Source of the DNA: Clostridia bacterium
GTDB lineage: Bacteria > Bacillota > Clostridia > Christensenellales > Aristaeellaceae
Direction of reading: 5' to 3'
Assembly (NCBI GenBank): GCA_017552535.1
Contig: JAFZPV010000016.1
Location: forward strand, 1-51,673
Length of the DNA: 51,673 nt
The translations under genes and the position numbers were made by a program. This document shows, piece by piece, positions 16,641-24,421 of this stretch. Every line of letters starts with the position of its first letter. Position 1 is the stretch's first letter. The notes under the pieces were generated by a model, which saw only the letters and a program-made list of their open reading frames with translations, was not told where the DNA came from and did no database searches.

Positions 16641-16740
16641 AGATACTTCACAAGCGTTCCTTCTTCTGTTTCGTTTTGTTCGCCGGCGGCGGAGGAAATA
16701 AGAAGCTTCCGATCAGCAGGAATTTCCGGAGGTAGTATTC

Positions 16741-18444
16741 ATGACCATCGATCTTCGCATCACCCCTTTCAGCTTCAGGGGATCGTATCTGGTTATCTCA
16801 CAGGTGGGAGAAAACTGGTGCGGCTGCACGAACGAAGCGGGCCTGTACTTAAGAACGGTGCGCGGCGCCGCCGGGATGCCGCTGATCGCCCGGATCACGG
16901 TGGAGCGCGATGGGGAAAGCGCGGCTTTCGAGCCGGAGCTACATGGCGCGACGCTGGTTCTGAAATGCGGCAGGGGAAAGGCGGAATTCTGCTTTGACGA
17001 TCCCGAGACCCTGCTCGTGCGGGGAAGCGCCGGCCTTGGCATCACGCTGGACTTCATGTCCGACCGGGGAGCTTTCGATTACATCTACCGCTTTTCCCGG
17101 GACGGCCGCGCCTTTGAGATGGCCAACTGCTTCAAAAACGCCTGCCGCTGCCTGATGCGCGTGCAGAAGGGAGAGGCGTCCCTCGATCAGGTCTGGAAGG
17201 AAAAACGGGCTTCCAGGACCCGCCTGACCGTTTCCGGCAAAGGCGGATTTCTGCTTGCCCTTAAGGAGATACAGACCGAATGGGACGGCGAATGGAAGGA
17301 ATTTGACTTTGACGGAAGCGCGAACAGCGCCCGGGAAGACCTGAGCGCTTTTGCCGCTCGCATGCCCAAAGTGCCTTCCGGATACCGGAAGACTGCCGAA
17401 CAGGCTGCCTATCTCTTGTGGGCCAGCATTGTACATAAGGACGGCTTCTTTTCGCGGGACGCCATGCTGATGAGCAAAAACTGGATGAAGAACGTGTGGA
17501 GCTGGGACCACTGCTTTAACGCCATCGCCCTGTCCTACAGCGCGCCGGACGACGCCTGGGATCAGTTCATGCTGGTGTTCGACCGGCAGGACCCCACGGG
17601 CCTTCTGCCGGACAGCATCAACGACGCCCGCATGGTGTGGAATTTCTGCAAGCCGCCGATCCACGGCTGGGCGCTCAGGTGGATGATGAAGAACATGGAG
17701 CTGACGGAAAAGCAGCTCAGGGAGGCCTACGCGCGCCTGTCCAGATGGACCGGCTGGTGGACGCGCTGCCGGGACTACGACGAGGACGGGCTGTGCGAGT
17801 ACAACCACGGCAACGATTCCGGCTGGGACAATTCCACGGTGTTTTCCGTGCAGCCGCCCGTCGCCGTACCGGACCTGCAGGCGTTTCTGATCATTCAGAT
17901 GGACGTGCTGTCGGAACTGGCCCAAAGGCTCGGACGAAAGAAAGCCGCGCAGCAGTGGAAGCGGCGGTCCGACAGCCTGCTCAAAAGGCTGCTGGATGAT
18001 ATGTTCCCGGACGGACTGCCCAAAGCGTTCCAAAGCGGCAGCCGCGAGCCTGTAAACAATCACAGCCTGCTGACGTACGTATGCGCCGTGCTGGGGGAAA
18101 AGCTGCCCGAGCACATACGCAAAAACATCGTAAACGTTCTGATCGGCGGGACTTTCAGAAGCGAACACGGCTTCGCCACGGAAGCGCTGAACAGCCCGGA
18201 CTACCAGAGCGACGGCTACTGGCGCGGGCCCATATGGGCGCCAAGCACCATGCTGATCGCGGACGGGCTGTACCGCTGCGGTGAAAAGCAGCTGGCCCGG
18301 GATACCGCAAGGCGCTTTGCGGACATGGTGAGCGCTTCGGGCTTTGCCGAAAACTTCGACGCCGTCACCGGAGCGGGCCTCAGGGACCGGGCCTATACCT
18401 GGACAGCCAGCGCGTTTCTGGCCATGGCGCACGAATACCTGTGA
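16741..18444 (+). CDS. GH63/trehalase-like (alpha/alpha)6-barrel glycosidase
   Basis: A 567-residue protein with GGAGG 8 bases before its ATG. The N-terminal ~200 residues are a beta-rich domain. The C-terminal part is an (alpha/alpha)6 barrel of the GH63/GH37-like group, shown by KNVWSWDHCFNAIALSY, DPTGLLPDSINDARMVW, YNHGNDSGWDNSTVF, SDGYWRGPIWAPSTMLIADG and the terminal TWTASAFLAMA. Members hydrolyse alpha-glucosidic or related linkages. There is no signal peptide, so it should act on imported oligosaccharides in the cytoplasm. The exact substrate is open. The following MBL-hydrolase frame starts 26 bases after its stop. Confidence 0.85.
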   Translation: MTIDLRITPFSFRGSYLVISQVGENWCGCTNEAGLYLRTVRGAAGMPLIARITVERDGESAAFEPELHGATLVLKCGRGKAEFCFDDPETLLVRGSAGLGITLDFMSDRGAFDYIYRFSRDGRAFEMANCFKNACRCLMRVQKGEASLDQVWKEKRASRTRLTVSGKGGFLLALKEIQTEWDGEWKEFDFDGSANSAREDLSAFAARMPKVPSGYRKTAEQAAYLLWASIVHKDGFFSRDAMLMSKNWMKNVWSWDHCFNAIALSYSAPDDAWDQFMLVFDRQDPTGLLPDSINDARMVWNFCKPPIHGWALRWMMKNMELTEKQLREAYARLSRWTGWWTRCRDYDEDGLCEYNHGNDSGWDNSTVFSVQPPVAVPDLQAFLIIQMDVLSELAQRLGRKKAAQQWKRRSDSLLKRLLDDMFPDGLPKAFQSGSREPVNNHSLLTYVCAVLGEKLPEHIRKNIVNVLIGGTFRSEHGFATEALNSPDYQSDGYWRGPIWAPSTMLIADGLYRCGEKQLARDTARRFADMVSASGFAENFDAVTGAGLRDRAYTWTASAFLAMAHEYL

Positions 18445-18470
18445 AACGCGAAAGCGGAGGAAAGACGGAA

Positions 18471-19160
18471 ATGAAACTCATCAGGCTGACGGACCGCATC
18501 TGGTATTATCCCTATGAGGCGGAGCGCGACAGGCCGAATCTCGGCTACATCCGGGGCGACCAATGGAGCCTCGCCGTGGACGCGGGCCATTCCGCCCTGC
18601 ACACGGGGGAGTTCTACCGCGCGCTAAATGAAGCGGGCCTGCCTCTGCCTGAAGTTACGGTGCTCACCCACTGGCACTGGGACCATACCTTCGGCATGCA
18701 CGCCGTGCACGGCCTCTGCGTCTCAGGCGAGCGCACAAAGCAGCATCTGATCGGATTTAAGGAAAAGCTCCGGGCGGAGGGCACGGAGATGTTTTTCGCC
18801 ATGCACGAAAGCATCCGCCGGGAATACGCTTCCGGCCAGAACGTGGTGGTCACTCTGCCGGACATGGTGTTTACAGGCGAACTTACGATGGACCTGGGCG
18901 GCTGCTCGGTGCGGCTGTTTGGCACCGAGTCGCCCCATACGGACGATTCCACGCTGGTATTCGTTCCCGAAGAGCGCGTACTGTTTATGGGTGACGCGGA
19001 GGGAGGCGTTTTTCCAACCTGGGAAAAGGACCCTGCGCTGTGTCAAAAGCTGGCGGACACCGTTCTGCCCATTGACGCCGGCATCGTGCTGGAGAGCCAC
19101 TGGGAGCCGGTATCCAAGCCGGAATTCATGAGGGATCTGATGGAAGACGCGCAGGCCTGA
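18471..19160 (+). CDS. Metallo-beta-lactamase-fold hydrolase
   Basis: I take the ATG at 18471 (MKLIRLTDRIWYY) because GGAGGAAAG precedes it; the frame is open slightly upstream and overlaps the glycosidase stop. The 229-residue product carries the HxHxDH motif in THWHWDHTFGMHAV, a GDAEGG metal-ligand segment and ESHWEPV near the end, so it should bind two metal ions. MBL-fold proteins hydrolyse esters, thioesters or phosphodiesters; no substrate can be named. It is probably in one operon with the glycosidase and the small gene that follows. Confidence 0.88.
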   Translation: MKLIRLTDRIWYYPYEAERDRPNLGYIRGDQWSLAVDAGHSALHTGEFYRALNEAGLPLPEVTVLTHWHWDHTFGMHAVHGLCVSGERTKQHLIGFKEKLRAEGTEMFFAMHESIRREYASGQNVVVTLPDMVFTGELTMDLGGCSVRLFGTESPHTDDSTLVFVPEERVLFMGDAEGGVFPTWEKDPALCQKLADTVLPIDAGIVLESHWEPVSKPEFMRDLMEDAQA

Positions 19161-19185
19161 CGCCGGCGCAGGGAAGGGACATGGC

Positions 19186-19503
19186 ATGACGGATAACCGT
19201 ATCCTGTGGGCGGAAGCAAAAAACAGGCTCGCCGCGGCGCTATCGTTTCTGGGCTTCGCCCCGGAACTGGCGGAGCTGATGGCAAAGCAGCTGGGCAGCC
19301 CCAAAGCAATCGACCGCATGACGAAATACATTTACCTGGCGCGTCCCCGCTCGGAAGAGATGCTGGTGGACGAGATGCTGGCCATCTGCGACGAGATCGA
19401 CGCCTGGCGCCGCAAAAAGACCGGCCAGGAGGCGCAGGAGAATTATTACGCCCTGCGCGAATACGGCGGGCTCGGACGGGACGATAAAGAGGTAGAAGAA
19501 TAG
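19186..19503 (+). CDS. Small conserved-looking protein of unknown function
   Basis: A 105-residue soluble protein with an AAGGGA site before its ATG, 25 bases after the MBL gene. It is helical and charged, without Cys clusters, membrane segments or a motif I recognise. Recurrent features are LGFAPELAELMAKQLGSP and RSEEMLVDEMLAICDEID, followed by a C-terminal acidic tail. Codon use matches the neighbours, and the gene ends at a shared terminator, so it is likely real. Confidence 0.7.
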   Translation: MTDNRILWAEAKNRLAAALSFLGFAPELAELMAKQLGSPKAIDRMTKYIYLARPRSEEMLVDEMLAICDEIDAWRRKKTGQEAQENYYALREYGGLGRDDKEVEE

Positions 19504-19550
19504 AAGCGTCTGACCTAACGGCCCAGTGCTTTGTCTGGTTCATTTCAAAC

Positions 19551-19585
19551 AAAAAGACCTCCGGCAAAACCGGACGGTCTTTTTG
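19551..19585. terminator. Bidirectional terminator
   Basis: AAAAAGACC and TCCGG pair with CCGGA and GGTCTTTTT around a short A-rich loop. The A-run on one side and T-run on the other serve both the plus-strand gene ending at 19503 and the minus-strand gene ending at 19600. Confidence 0.88.
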
Positions 19586-19599
19586 CGTATCTGATATCG

Positions 19600-19968
19600 T
19601 CAGTCTCCCTGAGCCAAGCGAAGAGGGAGCTGAACGGACCTGTCGGACTGATCCTGCTGCATGCCCAGGCGCTCCTTTGCCTTCAGGGAGAGGTTTTCGG
19701 GCTTCGTTTCCCGCTGCAGCTCGAACTGCACGGTGTTCAGGCGGTTGGTGATGGTGCTGTTGAGGGTGATGGCCGCGCGCAGCTGACGGTCCGCCTGGCA
19801 GGCGCGGGCTTCCTGCACTACAAGACGGGTGACCAGGGCGGTAAGAACGATGAGCAGCGCCAGGGCGCGAACGAGAGTGCGCGTCTGGTTTGCGCGCCTC
19901 TTCGCGTGCCGGGTCGTCTGCCGCGCCACCCGGTAGGGGTCCTGTCCCTCGCCTCTGTAGACCGTCAT
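19600..19968 (-). CDS. FtsL/DivIC-like single-pass membrane protein
   Basis: A 122-residue protein with GGAGG 5 bases before its ATG. It has a basic cytoplasmic N-terminus (about 35 residues), one membrane helix (RALALLIVLTALVTRLVV), an external amphipathic, coiled-coil-like stretch (LRAAITLNSTITNRLNTVQFEL) and a short tail with LSLKAKERLGM. The last element is the pattern at the end of FtsL/DivIC septum proteins, which form a complex with DivIB/FtsQ at the division site. The usual dcw-cluster neighbours are absent, so the assignment rests on architecture only. Confidence 0.65.
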   Translation of the reverse strand: MTVYRGEGQDPYRVARQTTRHAKRRANQTRTLVRALALLIVLTALVTRLVVQEARACQADRQLRAAITLNSTITNRLNTVQFELQRETKPENLSLKAKERLGMQQDQSDRSVQLPLRLAQGD

Positions 19969-20515
19969 TTCGTCCTCCGTTTATATTCTGCATCCGGCTT
20001 GCACCGGACGCCTTTCAGACACACAATCTTCCTGCCTGGAAACACACTATTCATATTATATACAGAGGCATTTACAATATTGTATGGATTCTAAAAACAA
20101 AAATAAAACAGTTATGACAAATCTATAAACAAACCGACGTCGGTTTGTAAATGAGTTCGAAAAATCGAAACAAGCCTGCCCGGCCTGCCTAATCCCCGGA
20201 AACTTTGGGCAGTTTGGAGTGGCCGCGCCCCTCCGATTTCAATCCCCAGGACCGGCTTTGCCGGCCCGGGGAGCGACTCTACGCCGGCAACGAAGCAAAG
20301 CGAATACGACCGGAGCAAAGAATCGTTTCATTGCAGTTTTTTACCTGAGATGGCTGCGGGCTTTCAGTAAAAACTGTGAACCTGTTGCACAAACGGGGAA
20401 GGATCGACGTTTCACAAGAACTGGTTCAAATGCAGCCTGAGCCAGGCCGCCGGAAATGAAATCCCATTTCATTTGCATCGCAAAGTCTTTTTCCTGTTAA
20501 ATCCCCGCTATCGAA
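19969..20515. other. Long divergent intergenic region
   Basis: This 547-bp stretch separates the FtsL-like gene from the valS leader. It holds TATAAT on the minus strand (20055-20060) with no good -35, a perfect 20-bp palindrome at 20129-20148, a GC hairpin around 20247-20270 (GGACCGGC TTT GCCGGCCC) and a perfect hairpin AAATGAAAT-CCC-ATTTCATTT (20454-20474). Open frames here lack ribosome sites and look non-coding. I recognise no known small RNA. Confidence 0.55.
20129..20148. promoter_or_regulatory. Perfect 20-bp palindrome, likely operator
   Basis: ACAAACCGACGTCGGTTTGT is its own reverse complement with no central spacer, so it cannot fold into a good RNA hairpin and is better explained as a dimeric repressor site. 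The arrangement resembles TetR-family operators. No TetR gene is in the window. Confidence 0.6.
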
Positions 20516-20544
20516 TTGACCTTGCCCGCGCATACTGCTATAAT
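20516..20544 (+). promoter_or_regulatory. Promoter of the valS T-box transcript
   Basis: TTGACC (20516-20521), 17 bases, TATAAT (20539-20544). Transcription should start near 20551, at the 5' end of the T-box leader. Confidence 0.88.
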
Positions 20545-20550
20545 AGGTTC

Positions 20551-20770
20551 AGATCCTGAGATAAAGAGGAGTAAGCGCCTGCTGACCATCAGAGAGGACG
20601 GTTCACCGGCTGAAAGGCCGTCCGGGACGCAGCGGTGCCGAAGGTCGCTTTGGAGGAGAAGGGATGAAGTCATCAGTCCCTTCCGGGCGCGCCCGTTACA
20701 GCGGATAAGAGCAAGAAATATTGGTGGTACCGCGGCCTTGGGCCGCCCAATAGTACCGCCGTTTTTTCTG
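20551..20770 (+). promoter_or_regulatory. T-box riboswitch, tRNA-Val responsive
   Basis: The leader shows the T-box layout. AGTAAGCGCC (with the AGTA loop motif) opens stem I, whose upper helix pairs GCGCCTGCTG with CAGCGGTGC. AGAGAGGACGG and GGCCGTCC form the distal part. The likely specifier codon is GTC (Val) at 20644-20646 after GAAG. The T-box proper is at 20717-20735, with TGGT at the position that pairs with the ACCA end of uncharged tRNA-Val. A terminator overlaps it. Uncharged tRNA-Val should stabilise the antiterminator and turn on valS. The specifier call is my reading of the fold. Confidence 0.93.
20723..20767 (+). terminator. Regulated terminator of the valS T-box
   Basis: GGTGGTAC...GCGGCC pairs with GGCCGC...GTACCGCC, followed by GTTTTTT. 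The 5' arm includes the T-box sequence, so terminator and antiterminator are mutually exclusive. Confidence 0.9.
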
Positions 20771-20815
20771 TTTATAAACACATACGGATATACGCTGAAA
20801 GGAAGGTCGACCCGC

Positions 20816-23536
20816 ATGGAACAGCAAAAGCAGTTTGAAATGGCCAAGGTGTACGCGCCCAGGGAGATGGAGGACCGCATCTATGAGATGTGGGAAAAGT
20901 CCGGCGCGTTCAAACCCAAAATAGACAAGAGCAAAAAGCCCTTCACCATCGTCATGCCGCCGCCCAACATCACGGGCCAGCTGCACGTAGGCCACGCCCT
21001 GGACGAAATGCCCCAGGACGTGCTCATCCGCTATCACCGCATGAAGGGCGACCCCACCCTGTGGCTGCCGGGCACGGACCACGCCGCCATCGCCACCGAG
21101 GTGAAGGTGGTGGAGGCGCTGCGCAAGGAAGGCCGCTCCAAGCACGACCTGGGCCGCGAGGCCTTTATCGACCGGGTATGGGACTGGAAAAAGGAGTACG
21201 GCGGACGCATCGTGAAGCAGCTCAGAAAGCTGGGCGTCAGCTGCGACTGGTCCCGCGAGCGCTTCACCATGGACCAGGGCCTGTCCCGGGCCGTCCGGGA
21301 GACCTTCGTGCGCCTGTACGAAAAGGGCCTCATCTATCAGGGCTGGCGCATGATCAACTGGTGCCCCTGCTGCCAGACTTCCATTTCCGACGCGGAAGTG
21401 GAATACGAAGAGCAGAACGGCTCCTTCTGGCATCTTTTGTACCCGGTGAAGGAGACCGGCGAGATGCTGGAGCTGGCCACCACGCGTCCGGAGACCATGC
21501 TGGGCGATACCGCCGTTGCCATCAACGCCGAGGACGAAAGGTACAGGCACCTGCACGGCTGCCACGTGGTGCTGCCGCTCATCAATAAGGAGATCCCCAT
21601 CGTGTGCGACGAGCACGCGGATATGACCAAGGGCACGGGCGTTGTGAAGATCACCCCCGCCCACGACCCCAACGACTACGAGGTGGGCAAGCGCCACGAC
21701 CTGCCCATGGTGCGCGTGTTCACCTACGACGGCCATATGACCGGCAAAGCGGAGGCGGAAGAAAACGCCCGCCTGATCGCCGAAGGCCGCGCCACAAAGG
21801 ACGAACCCGTGGTGCTGGACTGCGGCGTTTACGCCGGCATGACCACCATGGAGGCCCGCAAGGCCATCGTGCGGGACCTGGAAAACCTGGGCCTGCTCAA
21901 AAAGGTGGAACCCCTCACCCACGAGGTGGGCACCTGCTACCGCTGCCACAACACCATCGAACCCATGGTGAGCAAGCAGTGGTTCGTAAAGATGGCGCCC
22001 CTCGCCAAACCCGCCGCGGACGCCGCCCGGAACAAGGACATCGTGTTCGTGCCCGAGCGCTTCGAGAAGACCTTCCTGAACTGGATGGACAACACCCGCG
22101 ACTGGTGCATCAGCCGCCAGCTGTGGTGGGGCCACCGCATCCCCGCCTTCTACTGCGACGCCTGCGCCAAGGTGCACGTGTCCCGGGAAGACCTGACCGT
22201 GTGCCCGGACTGCGGTGCGCCCCTCCGCCAGGATGAGGACGTGCTGGATACCTGGTTCTCTTCTGCGCTGTGGCCCTTCTCCACGCTGGGCTGGCCGGAC
22301 GACACCGAGGACTTCAACTACTTCTATCCCAACAGCGTGCTGTCCTGCGGCTACGACATCATCTTCTTCTGGCTGGCGCGCATGGTGTTCTCCGGCATCG
22401 AGCAGACCGGAAAGTGCCCCTTCCCGGTGGCGCTGATGCACGGCCTGGTGCGCGACGCGCAGGGACGCAAGATGTCCAAATCCCTGGGCAACGGCATCGA
22501 TCCGCTGGAGGTCATCGAAAAGTACGGCGCGGACGCGCTGCGCTTTTCCCTGGAGATCGGCGTGGCCCCCGGCGCGGATGTAAGGCTGAGCGAGGAAAAG
22601 ATCGAGACCTACCGCAACTTTGCCAACAAGATCTGGAACGCCAGCCGCTTCGCCCTGATGAACATGCAGGACTTTGCGCCCAAGGGCGTGCCTTCCAAAG
22701 ATAAACTGGCGCTGAGCGACAAATGGATCTTAAAGCGCTTCAACGATATCGTGCGCACCCTGACCGACAACATGGAATCCTTCGATCTGGGCATGGGCGC
22801 CTACAACCTGTACGATTTCATCTGGTCGTATTTCTGCGACTGGTACATCGAGATGGCCAAGCACGAACTGAACGGCGAAGACGCCGAGGCCCGCCTGGCC
22901 ACGCAGGAGACCCTGAACTACGTGCTCACGGGACTGCTAAAGCTGCTGCATCCCTACATGCCCTTCATCACGGAGGAGCTGTACTCCTACCTGCCCGGCC
23001 ACGAAGGCATGCTGATCGAAGCCTCCTGGCCCGAGGCGAAGCCGGAGTTCGACTTTGACGAAGAAGCCGCGCGCATGGACGCGGTGATGGACGTGATCCG
23101 CGCCGCCCGCAACCTAAGGGCGGAGATGAAGGTAAACGCCTCCAAGCGCGCCACCCTCATCCTGAAGCCTGCCGCCGGCATGGAGCCTGCCTTCCGCCTG
23201 GCGGAAGGGTACCTGAACCGCCTGGCCGCCGCCAGCAGCGTGGAGTACCTAGGCGCGGGCGATCCCACGCCGGAAAAGGCCGCTTCCGCGGTGACCGCAG
23301 GCACGGCGCTGTTCATCCCCATGGGTGAACTGGTGGATGTGGAAAAGGAACTGGCGCGCTTAAACAAGGAACTGGAAAACACCCTGGGCGAGATCAAACG
23401 CAGCGAGGGTAAACTGGCCAACCCCGGCTTTATTTCCAAGGCGCCCGCCGCGCTGATCGAGCAGGAAAAGGACAAGATCGAAAAGAACAAGGCCCACGCC
23501 GAGGTCCTGCGGGAACGCATCGGCCAGCTGGCGTAA
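20816..23536 (+). CDS. valS: Valyl-tRNA synthetase
   Basis: The ATG at 20816 (MEQQKQFEMAK) follows AAGGAAGG and lies just after the T-box terminator; the frame is open across the leader but that part is regulatory RNA. The 906-residue class I synthetase attaches valine to tRNA-Val. HVGH (residues 57-60) is the HIGH motif and KMSKS lies at 552-556. The editing domain sits between them, with zinc-ribbon-like Cys pairs (CYRCHNT, CDACAKV, CPDCGAP). The C-terminal arm is a coiled coil (VDVEKELARLNKELENTLGE). Length is normal. Regulation is by the T-box. Confidence 0.98.
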   Translation: MEQQKQFEMAKVYAPREMEDRIYEMWEKSGAFKPKIDKSKKPFTIVMPPPNITGQLHVGHALDEMPQDVLIRYHRMKGDPTLWLPGTDHAAIATEVKVVEALRKEGRSKHDLGREAFIDRVWDWKKEYGGRIVKQLRKLGVSCDWSRERFTMDQGLSRAVRETFVRLYEKGLIYQGWRMINWCPCCQTSISDAEVEYEEQNGSFWHLLYPVKETGEMLELATTRPETMLGDTAVAINAEDERYRHLHGCHVVLPLINKEIPIVCDEHADMTKGTGVVKITPAHDPNDYEVGKRHDLPMVRVFTYDGHMTGKAEAEENARLIAEGRATKDEPVVLDCGVYAGMTTMEARKAIVRDLENLGLLKKVEPLTHEVGTCYRCHNTIEPMVSKQWFVKMAPLAKPAADAARNKDIVFVPERFEKTFLNWMDNTRDWCISRQLWWGHRIPAFYCDACAKVHVSREDLTVCPDCGAPLRQDEDVLDTWFSSALWPFSTLGWPDDTEDFNYFYPNSVLSCGYDIIFFWLARMVFSGIEQTGKCPFPVALMHGLVRDAQGRKMSKSLGNGIDPLEVIEKYGADALRFSLEIGVAPGADVRLSEEKIETYRNFANKIWNASRFALMNMQDFAPKGVPSKDKLALSDKWILKRFNDIVRTLTDNMESFDLGMGAYNLYDFIWSYFCDWYIEMAKHELNGEDAEARLATQETLNYVLTGLLKLLHPYMPFITEELYSYLPGHEGMLIEASWPEAKPEFDFDEEAARMDAVMDVIRAARNLRAEMKVNASKRATLILKPAAGMEPAFRLAEGYLNRLAAASSVEYLGAGDPTPEKAASAVTAGTALFIPMGELVDVEKELARLNKELENTLGEIKRSEGKLANPGFISKAPAALIEQEKDKIEKNKAHAEVLRERIGQLA

Positions 23537-23557
23537 GGAAAAACAGACAAAACCATC

Positions 23558-24421
23558 ATGCCAAACGACATTTCGGCATCGCTCAGGGCAAGGCTGGCGC
23601 TGGAAAAGGCGGGCTTCCGCTTTACCCACTCGCTGGGGCAGAACTTCATATTCGATGAAGCGCTTTTGGATGAGATCGCGCGCTGCGCGGGAGCGGACGA
23701 AGGCGTGAACGTGCTGGAGATCGGCCCCGGCGCGGGCCTGCTCACCTCGGCGCTCGTCAGCCGCGGCGCGCGCGTCCTGGCCATCGAGCTGGACAGGGCG
23801 CTTGCGCCCGTGCTGGAGGAAGTGCTCGGGGGGACGGACCGCGCCCGCGTGGTCTTTGCGGACGCGATGCGCGCGGACATCCCTGCCCTGGCAGACGAAG
23901 CCTTCGGCGGTCAGGAATACGTCGTGGCGGCCAACCTGCCCTACTATATCACGGCGGATTTCATCGCCCGCGTCATCGCGCTTAACAGGCCGCCCCGCAG
24001 CGTGACCGTGATGGTGCAGCGCGAGGCAGCCGAGCGCATTCTGGCAAAGCCGGGGGACGAAAAGTGGTGCGCGCTGGCGGCGCTCAGCTCGTTCTACTGC
24101 ACGGGCGAATGGCTGATGGACGTGGGCCGGGACGCCTTTACGCCCCCGCCGCACGTGGATTCCGCCCTGATCCGCCTGACCAGGCGGGACGAACTCGTTG
24201 TGAACCGGTCAGACGAGCGCGCCTTTGCCGGCTTCATCAAAAGCGCCTTCGCCATGCGGCGCAAGACCCTTGCCAACAATCTGTCCGCCGCCTACGGTTT
24301 CAGCAAGACGAGTGTTGAGGCGGCGCTTGAAAACCTGGACCTGGACAAACGGACGAGAGGGGAAAGCCTCACCCTCGAATCGCTTTCGCAGCTGTTTTAC
24401 GCGCTGAAAGGAGATGTATGA
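23558..24421 (+). CDS. rsmA: 16S rRNA (adenine1518/1519-N6)-dimethyltransferase
   Basis: A 287-residue KsgA/RsmA enzyme that dimethylates two adjacent adenines in the 3' hairpin of 16S rRNA with S-adenosylmethionine. LGQNFIFD, LEIGPGAGLLTSAL (SAM loop) and NLPYYITADFI (the NxPY-type catalytic motif) are present, and the C-terminal helical domain is of normal size. It starts 21 bases after valS, and its stop overlaps the start of the exporter gene (ATGA at 24418-24421), so it probably belongs to the valS transcript. Confidence 0.97.
   Translation: MPNDISASLRARLALEKAGFRFTHSLGQNFIFDEALLDEIARCAGADEGVNVLEIGPGAGLLTSALVSRGARVLAIELDRALAPVLEEVLGGTDRARVVFADAMRADIPALADEAFGGQEYVVAANLPYYITADFIARVIALNRPPRSVTVMVQREAAERILAKPGDEKWCALAALSSFYCTGEWLMDVGRDAFTPPPHVDSALIRLTRRDELVVNRSDERAFAGFIKSAFAMRRKTLANNLSAAYGFSKTSVEAALENLDLDKRTRGESLTLESLSQLFYALKGDV

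Noticed and set aside
20219-20440. Possible small gene in the spacer before valS
   Set aside because: No ribosome site, Arg/Pro/Ala-rich translation typical of non-coding GC-rich sequence, and hairpins within the frame.
20696-22441. A very long open frame on the minus strand opposite valS
   Set aside because: It is the mirror of GC-rich third positions in valS: rich in His, Gly, Ala and Val, without ribosome site or family motifs. Similar long antisense frames opposite feoB, the importer genes, cyclophilins and the exporter were dropped for the same reason.
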